IMG/VR virus record: IMGVR_UViG_3300033134_000008
Span: 1-38,580 of that record
Reading direction: 5' to 3' (one strand)
DNA length: 38,580 bases
Origin: a virus
Part shown: positions 16,781 to 25,130 of the stretch, piece by piece
Position numbering within the stretch: position 1 is the stretch's first letter
Layout of the letters: every line of letters begins with the position of its first letter
Made by a program: the position numbers and the translations under genes
Notes under the pieces: generated by a model
Seen by the model: the letters and a program-made list of their open reading frames with translations, nothing else
Database searches by the model: none
Told to the model about the DNA's origin: nothing

Positions 16781-17154
16781 TGCAGCTTCAGCAATTTTTT
16801 GGAAATGATCTCATTCTTAATTCTCAAGGGGACTTGATGGTCTCTGACGGAGATGAATTGACCAATGAATTGATTGTGAGAAGACTTTTAACAAATCCGG
16901 GAACTTACATATGGCATCCGAAATACGGCGCAGGTATCGGAAGATTTATCGGGGAAGCGTTAAGTTCTTCAAACTTTGATTATATAAAGACAATTATTAT
17001 TTCCAATATTTTTATGGAAAGCGGCGTTTCCCAATTTCCCTCTCCGCAGATTGATTTTACGCCGTTGGGGAACAATATTTTGCAGTGCGATATATTTTAT
17101 ACGAGCGCTTTGACCAAAAATCCCGTCAGCGTTTCTTTTCCGGTGAACTATTAG
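16780..17154 (+). CDS. Baseplate wedge protein W (gp25-like)
   Basis: A 124-residue protein with the gp25-like pattern: NELIVRRLLTNPGTYIWHPKYGAGIGRFIGE and a C-terminal beta part. The gp25/W fold starts sheath assembly on the baseplate. The start overlaps the spike stop by 1 bp, and W then J then I is the standard order. Confidence 0.9.
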   Translation: MQLQQFFGNDLILNSQGDLMVSDGDELTNELIVRRLLTNPGTYIWHPKYGAGIGRFIGEALSSSNFDYIKTIIISNIFMESGVSQFPSPQIDFTPLGNNILQCDIFYTSALTKNPVSVSFPVNY

Positions 17155-18282
17155 ATGCCATTAACGACAAAACCCTATGATCGGATAGTTTCTGATCAGG
17201 TTGCCTCTATGCAGGCAAACAATCCAAACATGCAATTTCCGGAAGGTTCCGTATTGTTATCTATTGTTGAAAGCAACGCCGGCGTTGCGCTCTGGATGCA
17301 GGGAATTGTTTCTCAGGTTGCCGCCTTGACGCGCGCATCTTCAAGTACGGGCTCTGATTTGGATTCTTTTTATGCGCAATTCAACTTTCCGAGAAATTTA
17401 GCGCAGTTTGCGTCAGGACAGGTCGTCTTCTCAAGAATAACCGCCACAAATCAGGCGACTGTTCCGGTTACTTCAGCTGTACAAACTTCCGCCGGCGATA
17501 TTCAGTTTTACGTTTATCCCGACCCTACAAATATAAACTTTAATCCTTCATTGAATGCTTATGTTCTCGCGCCAAGCGTTGTTGATATTTCTGTGCCCGT
17601 TATCGCATTTTTGGCGGGAACGTCGGGAAATGTAAGCGCGGGCGCCATTAATCAGATATCAAGCAATATCCCTGGCATTGATTCGGTTAATAATCCCGAT
17701 GCGTTTACAAATGGCGCGGATCAGGAAAGCGATAATGATTATAGACAAAGATTTATTCCGTATATTAACTCATTAAGTCTTGCAACGCTTTTGGCGTATC
17801 AAACAGCGATCACAAACGGAACGCCTTCAATATTTTACAATATCGCTGAAAATACAAATAATATAGGAAACCCGCAGCTTGGACTTAACACAATTATCAT
17901 AGACGACGGGTCTGGATCGCCGCCGTCTTCTCTCATAAATTCCGTTTATCAAAAGCTTAACATGACAAGGGCGCTTGGCATTCAAATAGGCGTATATGCG
18001 GTTACTGTATTAACGGTTAATATAGCGGTGACCGTAAGCCTAAACCCGCTTTACGATCAGCCAACGCTATTGACGCAAATTAAAAATGGGCTTAGCGCAT
18101 ACTTTGCAAGTCTTCAGATAGCGCAATCCGTCATCTTCACGCAGATTTATCAGGTCATTTATAACTCTTCCGTAGGCGTTATAGAGGCAACGGGACTGCT
18201 TTTAAATTCAGCGACTTCTGATATTGCATGCGGCTTTAATCAGCGCGCCTATGTTGGCGCAGTTAATATTATCGTGAGCTAA
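17155..18282 (+). CDS. Baseplate wedge protein J
   Basis: A 375-residue J-type wedge protein. The typical patterns are SSTGSDLDSFYAQFNFPR near residue 65, GTSGNVSAGAINQISSNIPGIDSVNNPDAFTNGADQESDNDYRQRF around 150-200, and a C-terminal half with VLTVNIAVTVSLNP. J bridges W and I and forms the baseplate ring. It starts directly after the W stop. Confidence 0.92.
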   Translation: MPLTTKPYDRIVSDQVASMQANNPNMQFPEGSVLLSIVESNAGVALWMQGIVSQVAALTRASSSTGSDLDSFYAQFNFPRNLAQFASGQVVFSRITATNQATVPVTSAVQTSAGDIQFYVYPDPTNINFNPSLNAYVLAPSVVDISVPVIAFLAGTSGNVSAGAINQISSNIPGIDSVNNPDAFTNGADQESDNDYRQRFIPYINSLSLATLLAYQTAITNGTPSIFYNIAENTNNIGNPQLGLNTIIIDDGSGSPPSSLINSVYQKLNMTRALGIQIGVYAVTVLTVNIAVTVSLNPLYDQPTLLTQIKNGLSAYFASLQIAQSVIFTQIYQVIYNSSVGVIEATGLLLNSATSDIACGFNQRAYVGAVNIIVS

Positions 18283-18283
18283 A

Positions 18284-18931
18284 ATGAGATCAACCTCTGA
18301 AGAAGATATTATTAATTTTTTATTCCAGTATTCAGCGCCATGGTTTAATCAAAACGAAAACCCTGTTTTATATGGCGTTTTTACGGGATTTGCGAGCATC
18401 GCCTACTTTATCTATGGGCTTCTCGTTTACGTAAAGGCGCAAACCAGAATACAAACCTCTACAGATATTTTTCTTGATTTTACGGCAGAGGATTTTTTTG
18501 GGGATATCCTCACAAGATGCCCAAATCAAGGCGATTCATCGTTTCGCGCATTGATATTAAAGTTATTGCTCGCCCCACGCGTCACGCGGCAAAACATGAT
18601 AAACAGAATAACGGATATTACGGGAAGAACGCCAATCGTTTACGAAGAATTTTATGATTCTGGATTTTATGACGTTTCTTTTTACGATGAAGACATGTAT
18701 TACGGGTCTGGCGGCAATGCGCCATATCAGGCATGGATAACGGCATATAGACCATTGCCGCCAACTTCAAATAACTCCATTTTTCTTGATCAAACATATT
18801 TTTACGATGAAGTCAGTTATTACGGGGCTGGAAACATTACAAATCCCTGCATAACGGATGAAGAAATTTTAAACACAATTGAAATTACAAAAGCTGCTGG
18901 CACTTTAATGCACGTAACGCTTTCAGACTGA
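18284..18931 (+). CDS. Baseplate wedge protein I-like
   Basis: A 215-residue protein in the gpI position. The N-terminus is helical, the middle has TDIFLDFTAEDFFGDILTRCPN and a helical RVTRQNMINRITDITGR, and the second half is Tyr/Asp-rich (YDSGFYDVSFYDEDMYY, then EVSYYGAGN). gpI-type proteins link J to tail fibres. The order supports it more than sequence does. Confidence 0.75.
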   Translation: MRSTSEEDIINFLFQYSAPWFNQNENPVLYGVFTGFASIAYFIYGLLVYVKAQTRIQTSTDIFLDFTAEDFFGDILTRCPNQGDSSFRALILKLLLAPRVTRQNMINRITDITGRTPIVYEEFYDSGFYDVSFYDEDMYYGSGGNAPYQAWITAYRPLPPTSNNSIFLDQTYFYDEVSYYGAGNITNPCITDEEILNTIEITKAAGTLMHVTLSD

Positions 18932-18940
18932 GGAGCAAAA

Positions 18941-19921
18941 ATGGATAGAGCAATTGCCTATTTGGGCGAACAAGCAAGCGCATACGACATATGCTATTCC
19001 AATCTTTTTCAAATGATATCCGTCGCTAAGCTTGCGCAGGCGGTTTTGGGAAACGGTCCCTGGATTAACAACTTAAGCTGCATTCCAACTTCACCCGCTT
19101 CTCTTAACGTAACGCTTAATCCCGGAGAAATTTACAGCATTCAAAACATTGATAATACCGCGTATGGAATATTGCCGGACGATACGACGCATCAGATTTT
19201 AAAAGGCGGCATAATGCTTGATCCTGCAACAATCGCAATTACGCCGCCTTTAACGCCAGGACAAAGCATTGATTATCTTATTCAGGTTATTTATCAGGAT
19301 GTGGATTCAGATCAGCAAAACAGACCGTTTTTTGGTTCGTCGCCCGCGCTTGTTTATACAACAAGACGCGGAAATCTTATATACGGGCTTAAGGCTGGCA
19401 TTCCCGCAACAACAGGCACGCAGGTTCCGCCTTCTCCAGATGTGGGCTATACGGGCGCGTGGGTGATCACGTGCGCAAACGGACAGACGCAAATTATGTC
19501 AGGCGATATAGCCGAATATTCGGCGTCTCCTTTCATCCTTGAGAATCTTAATCAAAAGATAAGCGAGCCAACCGCTGACGCAAGGTATGTTCTTCAAGCT
19601 TCAATGCAAAACTCAATCGCAGCAAATGGATATCAATATTTTCCCGGCGGACTGTTGATGCAGTGGCTTACGGCTACAACCCCTGTAACTGGCGGGGGAA
19701 ATATTTCAACCTCTTCGCCATCTTTTCCGATTGCTTTTCCAAACAATTGTTTTGTATGTCTTGCAACAAATAATCAGATGGCTGGAACAACGAGAGGAAT
19801 AAACGTATCGGTATATAATGTTACACAGACAGGATTTACATTTGATCTTTCATGCACTCCGGCAAATCCATTTGGAGAAACAACAAATATTCCTGTGGCG
19901 TTTTATGCAATAGGAAATTAG
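18941..19921 (+). CDS. Tail fibre protein
   Basis: A 326-residue protein after the I-like gene. An N-terminal part (about 1-200) resembles baseplate-attaching fibre bases (LNPGEIYSIQNIDNT). After a short helical linker (about 205-225) comes a C-terminal knob (GGLLMQWLTATTPVTGGG, SPSFPIAFPNNCFVCLA, ending PVAFYAIGN) that fits the gp53-like receptor-binding domain. It probably binds the host surface. Confidence 0.78.
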   Translation: MDRAIAYLGEQASAYDICYSNLFQMISVAKLAQAVLGNGPWINNLSCIPTSPASLNVTLNPGEIYSIQNIDNTAYGILPDDTTHQILKGGIMLDPATIAITPPLTPGQSIDYLIQVIYQDVDSDQQNRPFFGSSPALVYTTRRGNLIYGLKAGIPATTGTQVPPSPDVGYTGAWVITCANGQTQIMSGDIAEYSASPFILENLNQKISEPTADARYVLQASMQNSIAANGYQYFPGGLLMQWLTATTPVTGGGNISTSSPSFPIAFPNNCFVCLATNNQMAGTTRGINVSVYNVTQTGFTFDLSCTPANPFGETTNIPVAFYAIGN

Positions 19922-20086
19922 ATGAGTCAACCGATAAAATCCTTATCAAGCAAATCCGCGATTCTTGTTACCGTTTTGAATTTTCCCGATTTCGCCCCTC
20001 CTCCTGCCGGCGCAAATTTTCTTGTCGATGACAACGGGTTAAACATTGGCGATGACGACGGAAATTATTTAATTGACGATAATTGA
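19922..20086 (+). CDS. Small Asp/Asn-rich protein between fibre genes
   Basis: A 54-residue frame, ATG 19922 overlapping the tail fibre stop by one base pair region (TAGATG), TGA at 20084-20086. The second half repeats an LVDDNG / IGDDDG / LIDDN theme, seen in other small phage proteins near fibres. Function unknown. The next ATG (20094) is only 7 nt downstream. Confidence 0.6.
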   Translation: MSQPIKSLSSKSAILVTVLNFPDFAPPPAGANFLVDDNGLNIGDDDGNYLIDDN

Positions 20087-20093
20087 GGTTTTT

Positions 20094-22370
20094 ATGAAAG
20101 ATAAAGTTTTTGGAATTGATAAACAAAAAGAAGATGAGATCATTAGCAGAATTACAGAAAAAGTGGTAAGCATCTTTTCTCAAAAGTCATTGAAACCTGC
20201 GCGCCCTTCTGCAAATAACCCGTTTAATTCTTACTCGGACGGAGGCGTTTTGCAGTCTTCTGATTTATTTCTCATCTCGCGCGCGCCGCATTCCGGCGCA
20301 ACTACCTTTAAAACAACATTAAACAGCGTGCTTGCAAGCGTCGCCGGAGGATTAAATTTGCAGGGAAGTTGGGACGCAAGCGGCGGGAGCGTGCCCTCTT
20401 TAACGCCGTCTCAGGGGGACTTCTGGATAATCAGCGTTGCGGGCACAATACTTGGTGTTTCCTATTCTGTTGGCGACTGGATAGCGTGGAATGGGAGCGC
20501 ATGGTTTAGGGTTCTTAATTCAAACCCTGATCTTTCCACGAAAACAGTAAAATACGTTTCTTCTGACGGAAGCGATACGACAGGCACAGGCTCTGTTCTT
20601 AATCCGTGGGCAACCGTTTCTCACGCCATGTCTCAAATAACGACAAACTCCTCCACGAGCCCATTTGTTATAAGCATTTCTGGTTATATCAACGATAGCG
20701 GAACAATAAATTACAAGCCATGGGTTGGACTCAAAGGAGAAACAGTTTTAGCGACATTAAATAATTCCAATCCTATTGTTCCCGATAACTCTTGGCAGTC
20801 CAACGTCAACGGAAATGCCGAAATACAAGATTTAACGATTAATGGCGATATGACGCTGGATTTTAGCGCGATGACATTTGCGTCCGCCGGTTCGCCAAAC
20901 ATTGGTTTTAATAACGTTGGAATATTCGGAACATTTTCATTGGCGGGAGCCGTAAATTGTCAACCCGTTTTATTTACATATGACAATTATATTCCAACAG
21001 CCTATTTTGATAATGCGTCAATAATTTCATACGCCGGAGATGAATTTGACAACATCTCTTTTGGAACATTAAAACCTGCCGTTTCTGGAGACGGATTGGG
21101 CTGTCAAATAACGGCGGCGCAATTAGGAAATGTTACGTTCTCGCCGCCTTCCGCATTAACCTATACGCCGGGGTTTCAAATAAAATCAAGCATTATACAA
21201 GGGACTCTTTCAGGAAATGGCTCTAATTGCAATATTGTTATCGATCCGGATAGTTACGTAACGCCAACACTTACTGACGACGCAACAATAACCCTGTTAA
21301 GCGCTGGGGTCTCGGTATGTCCCGTAGGAGGAGATTTATCGGGCGAGGTGGGGAGCGCTGCCGTTGCAACAGTGGGAGGCGCAACAGCCGCCAACATCGC
21401 CTCTGGGATATCCGTCGTTAATGCCGCTACAAGCTTAAACACCGCAAATACGCTTGTGCTGAGAGGAGTTGGCGGAAATTTTAGCGCAGGAACGATCACA
21501 GCGTCTCTTAATGGAAACGCTTCAACCGCAACATCGGCAACGTCCGCAACAAGCGTCACGGGTTCTTTTGCTGGAGACGTTACCGGCACGCAAAGCGCAA
21601 TGAGCGTTTCCTTAGTAGGGGGGGTAACTGCCTCCAATGTAGCCTCGGGCGCGAATATCGCGAATGCGGCAACCTCATCAAATACCGCAAACACGATAAT
21701 GAAGAGAGACGGATCGGGAGATTTTAGCGCAACAGTCGGAAACTTTAGCGGAGGGACGGGCGCTGTTGCTATTAGCGGCAGTAATGGTGCATTAACTATA
21801 GGATCACCGTGCACCGTTGGGCTGGGATCAAATTCAGGCGCATTTTTTTCAAATGCAACCACCGGCGACATGTGTATTAGAAACACCAACGCAGGGAACT
21901 CGATCTATCTAGGAATAGGATCAACTGCATGGGGTTTTGCGGTAAGAGCTTCAACAGTTGTAAGCGCATACCCTTTTTATCTTCCTACAACGGGCGGCAC
22001 AGCCAGCGGAATGAGCTATTATGAATCAAATAGCTTTGCGACGCTATTAAGCGGAGCCGCAACAATATCAAGCTATACAATCACAGTAACAAGAAGAGAC
22101 AACGATGTAACGCTTTATTTGCCGACGTGGTCGGAAACCGCAACAGCGAGCGCAAATCAGACTAACGGATCGCTGATTCCCGCAAGATGGTGTCCAGCTT
22201 CAACCGTAAAAAAAGTGTGTAGCGGAATGAATGGGGGTACAATTCAAGCAATTACTGTTGAGGTTGATCCTAGCGGATTAATTACGTGGTATGGCAGCAC
22301 TGCGCAGACATCTTTTACAGATTTAACAGCTATTGGCTTTGATGGCGACAGCATTACTTATCAGGTTTAA
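20094..22370 (+). CDS. Large tail fibre / receptor-binding protein
   Basis: A 758-residue protein from ATG 20094; an upstream in-frame TTG lies within the previous gene. The N-terminus is a short charged helix. Residues about 60-140 form a compact domain with GDFWIISVAGTILGVSYSVGDWIAWNGSAWF. Residues about 155-405 look like a beta-helix. Residues about 410-555 hold two copies of a fibre repeat (GD(L/V)..., VGG.TA.N(I/V)AS, NAATS.NTANT, G(N/D)FSA). A C-terminal knob ends DGDSITYQV. This is a trimeric-fibre pattern and a likely host-range determinant. Confidence 0.8.
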   Translation: MKDKVFGIDKQKEDEIISRITEKVVSIFSQKSLKPARPSANNPFNSYSDGGVLQSSDLFLISRAPHSGATTFKTTLNSVLASVAGGLNLQGSWDASGGSVPSLTPSQGDFWIISVAGTILGVSYSVGDWIAWNGSAWFRVLNSNPDLSTKTVKYVSSDGSDTTGTGSVLNPWATVSHAMSQITTNSSTSPFVISISGYINDSGTINYKPWVGLKGETVLATLNNSNPIVPDNSWQSNVNGNAEIQDLTINGDMTLDFSAMTFASAGSPNIGFNNVGIFGTFSLAGAVNCQPVLFTYDNYIPTAYFDNASIISYAGDEFDNISFGTLKPAVSGDGLGCQITAAQLGNVTFSPPSALTYTPGFQIKSSIIQGTLSGNGSNCNIVIDPDSYVTPTLTDDATITLLSAGVSVCPVGGDLSGEVGSAAVATVGGATAANIASGISVVNAATSLNTANTLVLRGVGGNFSAGTITASLNGNASTATSATSATSVTGSFAGDVTGTQSAMSVSLVGGVTASNVASGANIANAATSSNTANTIMKRDGSGDFSATVGNFSGGTGAVAISGSNGALTIGSPCTVGLGSNSGAFFSNATTGDMCIRNTNAGNSIYLGIGSTAWGFAVRASTVVSAYPFYLPTTGGTASGMSYYESNSFATLLSGAATISSYTITVTRRDNDVTLYLPTWSETATASANQTNGSLIPARWCPASTVKKVCSGMNGGTIQAITVEVDPSGLITWYGSTAQTSFTDLTAIGFDGDSITYQV

Positions 22371-22385
22371 CGAGAGGGTAAATTT

Positions 22386-22916
22386 ATGAGCATTAAATAC
22401 AGGCTTTCAAGCTTAAAAGACGGCGTTAAAAAGTCAACTCAATCCGTAATCCCGGATTATTCTTTAGCGGATACTATCGCTTGGTTAACAACTAATTACA
22501 CGCCGCTTGATACGAATTCGATAGCTCAGCTAAATGAAATCATCAATAACAATGCTGAATTTTCTAATTATATTATGCTATTGGCGGGAATAACGCCTGA
22601 TAATAGCGTTACATATGTACAGGTTCTTAATCAGGTACTAAACAATGATGACTTTTGGAATATTGCAATAGAGATCACCATACCCACTACGCTTTTTATG
22701 TATCTCTCATATATGACATGGAATAATATCAATGCGGACGCAAACGTGATTTCAACTCTTTTTACTGTTCTTAACGCTATTCCGCAATTTGCGCCCTTGC
22801 TTGCGCAATTCGACGGCATAACCCCCGAAAATAGTCAGAATTATACAGGCGCAATGATAAACGCTTTTCAAGTTCCTATGTTTATGATTTTGGCGGCTCA
22901 ATACGAGGTAACCTAA
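22386..22916 (+). CDS. Unknown protein with internal duplication
   Basis: A 176-residue protein after the large fibre gene. Two halves share a pattern ending in GITPDNSVTYVQVLNQV (residues about 68-84) and GITPENSQNYTGAMINAF (about 143-160), each preceded by a helical N..I....F....L segment. I do not recognise the family. By position it could be a fibre assembly factor or an additional fibre-associated protein. Confidence 0.7.
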   Translation: MSIKYRLSSLKDGVKKSTQSVIPDYSLADTIAWLTTNYTPLDTNSIAQLNEIINNNAEFSNYIMLLAGITPDNSVTYVQVLNQVLNNDDFWNIAIEITIPTTLFMYLSYMTWNNINADANVISTLFTVLNAIPQFAPLLAQFDGITPENSQNYTGAMINAFQVPMFMILAAQYEVT

Positions 22917-22918
22917 TC

Positions 22919-23359
22919 GTGGAAGAAGGCGCAGATCATCATAATGTTGCGATTCAGATTTTAAAAGAAGGACTTACGGAAGTCAGGCAAGAGACAAAAT
23001 CGCTTCGCGAAAGAATAAATCAGATTGAAGCCTCGTCGCAGGGGTTTCAATCTGCAATTACGGCATGCAACGAAAAGCTTTCGTTTATCTTCAGTTCGCT
23101 TCAAAGACAAACCGATTCAATTGAAAGCATATCAAAGTCTCAAGCATCATCAACGGAATGCCTTATCAAAATCCAGACAAAAATGGACATGCTCTCAGGC
23201 ATGGAGTCGTCTTTTCGCGAGATTCAGGAATCTCATCGCTTAAAAAAGCTCATCTGGGAATTGCTGTCTTCTTCAAAGTTCTGGGCGCTGTGCGCAATTT
23301 TAACTGCAATAATCGTCTACTACGCAAACGATATCAAAAACATAAAGGGGATTTTGTAA
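22919..23359 (+). CDS. XhlA-like holin or lysis accessory protein (putative)
   Basis: A 146-residue protein from GTG 22919. It is acidic at the start, has a long coiled coil (about 10-105, rich in heptads such as LTEVRQETKSLRERINQIE), and a single C-terminal transmembrane segment (about 119-135, FWALCAILTAIIVYY) followed by a short tail. Coiled coil plus C-terminal anchor matches XhlA-type holins and similar lysis proteins. It is directly followed (TAATG overlap) by the start of the endolysin gene, which supports a lysis role. Confidence 0.65.
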   Translation: MEEGADHHNVAIQILKEGLTEVRQETKSLRERINQIEASSQGFQSAITACNEKLSFIFSSLQRQTDSIESISKSQASSTECLIKIQTKMDMLSGMESSFREIQESHRLKKLIWELLSSSKFWALCAILTAIIVYYANDIKNIKGIL

Positions 23360-23472
23360 TGCCGTCATTTAGCCAGGCTTCTCTCGATAAGCTCAAAACT
23401 TGTCACCCTGATCTTCAGAAAATATTTTATCAAATTCGCCGTAAAACTCCGCCATTCATGGCGGAGATGTAA
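23359..23472 (+). pseudogene. M15-family endolysin, N-terminal remnant
   Basis: An ATG overlapping the holin-like gene stop starts a 37-38-residue frame. Its first 26 residues (FSQASLDKL..., then TCHPDLQKIFYQ) match the start of the M15 (VanY-like) Zn peptidase endolysins common in phages, which run about 130-150 residues. The match then stops at about 23440, where an IS200/IS605-type end begins, and a stop follows at 23470. The zinc-binding SKH...D part is absent. A C-terminal fragment of the same family lies on the other strand at 24349-24531. Confidence 0.8.
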
Positions 23473-23726
23473 GGCGAGTAAACGTATGATAATATCAAAA
23501 TCTATTTGCAGTACCGCAGGATATGCGGGAAGGGTTTCCCCGAAAGGGTCTTACAGAATACGCAAATAAAAAATTAACCCACAGCCTTGGAAACTGAGGC
23601 TGCATAAAACGAAAGTTGCCTCGAATTGAGGTTGCAGCGGACTAAAGGAACCCACTGAAGTGAGTCAGGCTGCTTTTGCCTGAACACCGTAGGAATCCTC
23701 CGACTTTAGGCGGAGGAGGATGTCAA
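23440..23726 (+). mobile_element. IS200/IS605-type non-autonomous element with omega-RNA-like body
   Basis: About 287 bp without an open frame. The left end has a perfect hairpin CTCCGCC-ATTCAT-GGCGGAG (23447-23466). The right end has CCTCCG/CGGAGG around a TTTA loop (about 23696-23715) and finishes GGATGTCAA (23726). The right end shares the plan of TnpB omega-RNA ends, GGAATC..GACTTTAG..GAGG..TCAA. The body between has several stems. No TnpA, TnpB or IscB frame is present, so it could move or act only with proteins from elsewhere. Left boundary approximate. Confidence 0.75.
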
Positions 23727-23749
23727 AATACCTCAATAACTTACATCCG

Positions 23750-24352
23750 CTAATTTAAAATAGAAAACACCGCTTTAATCTTCGGGTCTCTTGCAAAATC
23801 CGCGGGCGCAACAAATCCTCTTTGATCATGACAGATAGATATTCCAACAGACTGAAAGCATTCGTAAGCATATTCAGAGCAAATATAGCCATTTCCAGAC
23901 TGTCTTAAAGCCTCGCTTTTTATTGCCCACCACAGAGCTACCCTTCCTGCGATGCGCGCTATTTCAGTCCATCCATAGGGATAACCGAATAAATCTACGG
24001 CGCATTGCGACAAATGCTTAACGTTAGTTTCTTTAAAATCATCGTGTCTTGCGATGATAAATCTTCCGTCATAAGGCTTTCCGCTGCCGCAATAATCCCT
24101 GACATAACTCGATAGCGGGACTGTCCTTACGCCTATGGTTTCAACGCTTTCAAGAACCATTATGCGGTCAATTAAGGGAATGGGAAGGATAAACGCCACA
24201 TGCGACCACACGCTTTGCGTTGCGCGCTTGATAAGCGATGAAAACAGCCCATTTCCAGAACACAGCAGTATGTCGCCCGCGCGGATATCTCCCCTTATCT
24301 TTGAGTAAGTCATTGGGGAAATATTGGGGAATTTATCGCAGGGTATTGTCAT
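23750..24352 (-). CDS. Papain-like (YiiX / NlpC-P60 type) hydrolase
   Basis: A 200-residue protein with a permuted NlpC/P60 pattern: GDILLCSGNGLFSSLIKRATQ (residues about 27-47), the SHVAFI His just after, and near the C-terminus GYICSEYAYECFQ, where the Cys in ICSEY is the likely nucleophile. Family members cut amide or ester bonds, some in peptidoglycan. It is the last gene of the minus operon, and its ATG overlaps the previous stop (ATGA). It could serve in lysis now that the M15 gene is broken, but that is inference. Confidence 0.72.
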   Translation of the reverse strand: MTIPCDKFPNISPMTYSKIRGDIRAGDILLCSGNGLFSSLIKRATQSVWSHVAFILPIPLIDRIMVLESVETIGVRTVPLSSYVRDYCGSGKPYDGRFIIARHDDFKETNVKHLSQCAVDLFGYPYGWTEIARIAGRVALWWAIKSEALRQSGNGYICSEYAYECFQSVGISICHDQRGFVAPADFARDPKIKAVFSILN

Positions 24353-24531
24353 GGCAAGATAAGCTCAAAATGCCCAAAATCCTTAAAGTCTTCATCTTTA
24401 ATATGCGTGTTTTGATTCCAGTCTCCGCCCCAGCGAAGCGCATGAGATATCTTTCCTTCCTCTTTTAAGGATACCGCCCTCTGCATGACGTATCCCGCAA
24501 ATTGACAAATCAGAATGAATAGGCTCATCAT
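24349..24531 (-). CDS. C-terminal fragment of an M15-family endolysin
   Basis: A 60-residue frame. After a hydrophobic start it reads QFAGYVMQRA, then EGKISHALRWGGDWNQN and KDEDFKDFGHFEL, the final third of M15 phage endolysins; the HFEL His is a zinc ligand in that family. The catalytic N-terminal two thirds are missing. Both ends overlap neighbouring genes by 4 bp, as in an evolved operon, so it may be translated. The first 15 residues could insert in a membrane. It may be a remnant, or a reused fragment. Confidence 0.7.
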   Translation of the reverse strand: MMSLFILICQFAGYVMQRAVSLKEEGKISHALRWGGDWNQNTHIKDEDFKDFGHFELILP

Positions 24532-24785
24532 TTTAATGGTTCCTCAAGATTATCGATTCTTGTATATAATTTCACGATTGAATGATTAAGAATCTCTATG
24601 GCTTTTGATATACGCGATATACATTCCGCGTTTGTAACTCCAGTTGATTCCGAATTCTTTTCTTTGTTTTCAGGCAGATCAAAATACCCATCCTCAATCA
24701 ATACCAAAATATAAGAAGCAGGATAAGGATTTATTCTTTTCTCTGCATTTTCAATGAAGCGAATGACTTTCTCTTTATCTAACAT
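24528..24785 (-). CDS. Unknown 85-residue protein
   Basis: Starts at ATG 24785, with GAGG upstream; a TTG at 24800 would add five residues. Helical, with a basic VIRFIENAEKRINPYPASYIL N-terminal half and a C-terminal amphipathic helix (SRISKAIEILNHSIVKLYTR). No family recognised. Its stop overlaps the next ATG. Confidence 0.65.
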   Translation of the reverse strand: MLDKEKVIRFIENAEKRINPYPASYILVLIEDGYFDLPENKEKNSESTGVTNAECISRISKAIEILNHSIVKLYTRIDNLEEPLK

Positions 24786-24796
24786 TTTAAATATCC

Positions 24797-24892
24797 TCAA
24801 AAGTTTTGTTTTCTATATCTATTCGGATTATTTTTTTTGATTCCGTTTTTTGATACTTTAATGCCGCTATAGTTATTTGTGCAATTTCTCAT
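24797..24892 (-). CDS. Possible 31-residue protein
   Basis: A frame from ATG 24892 to TGA 24797-24799, rich in Asn and Lys. It fills most of a gap of about 110 bp, and its stop lies just ahead of the next gene. There is no clear ribosome-binding site, so this may be chance. Confidence 0.25.
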   Translation of the reverse strand: MRNCTNNYSGIKVSKNGIKKNNPNRYRKQNF

Positions 24893-24914
24893 TTGTAGGA
24901 AGATTACACAAGCA

Positions 24915-25130
24915 TTATCTCATCCTCACTATAAATTTACCCTTGTATGGAATGCTCTCGACATACGCCTCCCTTTGCTGCTCTGGAATTCCATTAAGAA
25001 GCATTTCAAAGATTTTGCTTTGAATAACGGCGCGCTTCACGCCATAGGAGAAAACCTTTCTTATTTGTTTTAACAAGTCTTTTCCTTCTCTGCTTAAATT
25101 TATTTCATGGATGGGCGTATATTCTTCCAT
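24915..25130 (-). CDS. Unknown 71-residue protein
   Basis: A charged, helical protein (LSREGKDLLKQIRKVFSYGV, ending GKFIVRMR). Its start overlaps the stop of the preceding gene by 1 bp. It may be a small regulator, but no motif proves this. Confidence 0.65.
   Translation of the reverse strand: MEEYTPIHEINLSREGKDLLKQIRKVFSYGVKRAVIQSKIFEMLLNGIPEQQREAYVESIPYKGKFIVRMR

Noticed and set aside
20073-20096. Upstream TTG start for the large fibre
   Set aside because: It lies inside the preceding small gene; ATG 20094 is better placed.
21254-21889. Minus-strand 211-codon frame in the fibre gene
   Set aside because: It lies entirely opposite the large fibre gene, is low-complexity Ala/Val/Pro-rich, and has no operon context.
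23473-23749. Intact tnpB or iscB gene
   Set aside because: All frames in the element are short and broken; only end and RNA-like sequences are present.
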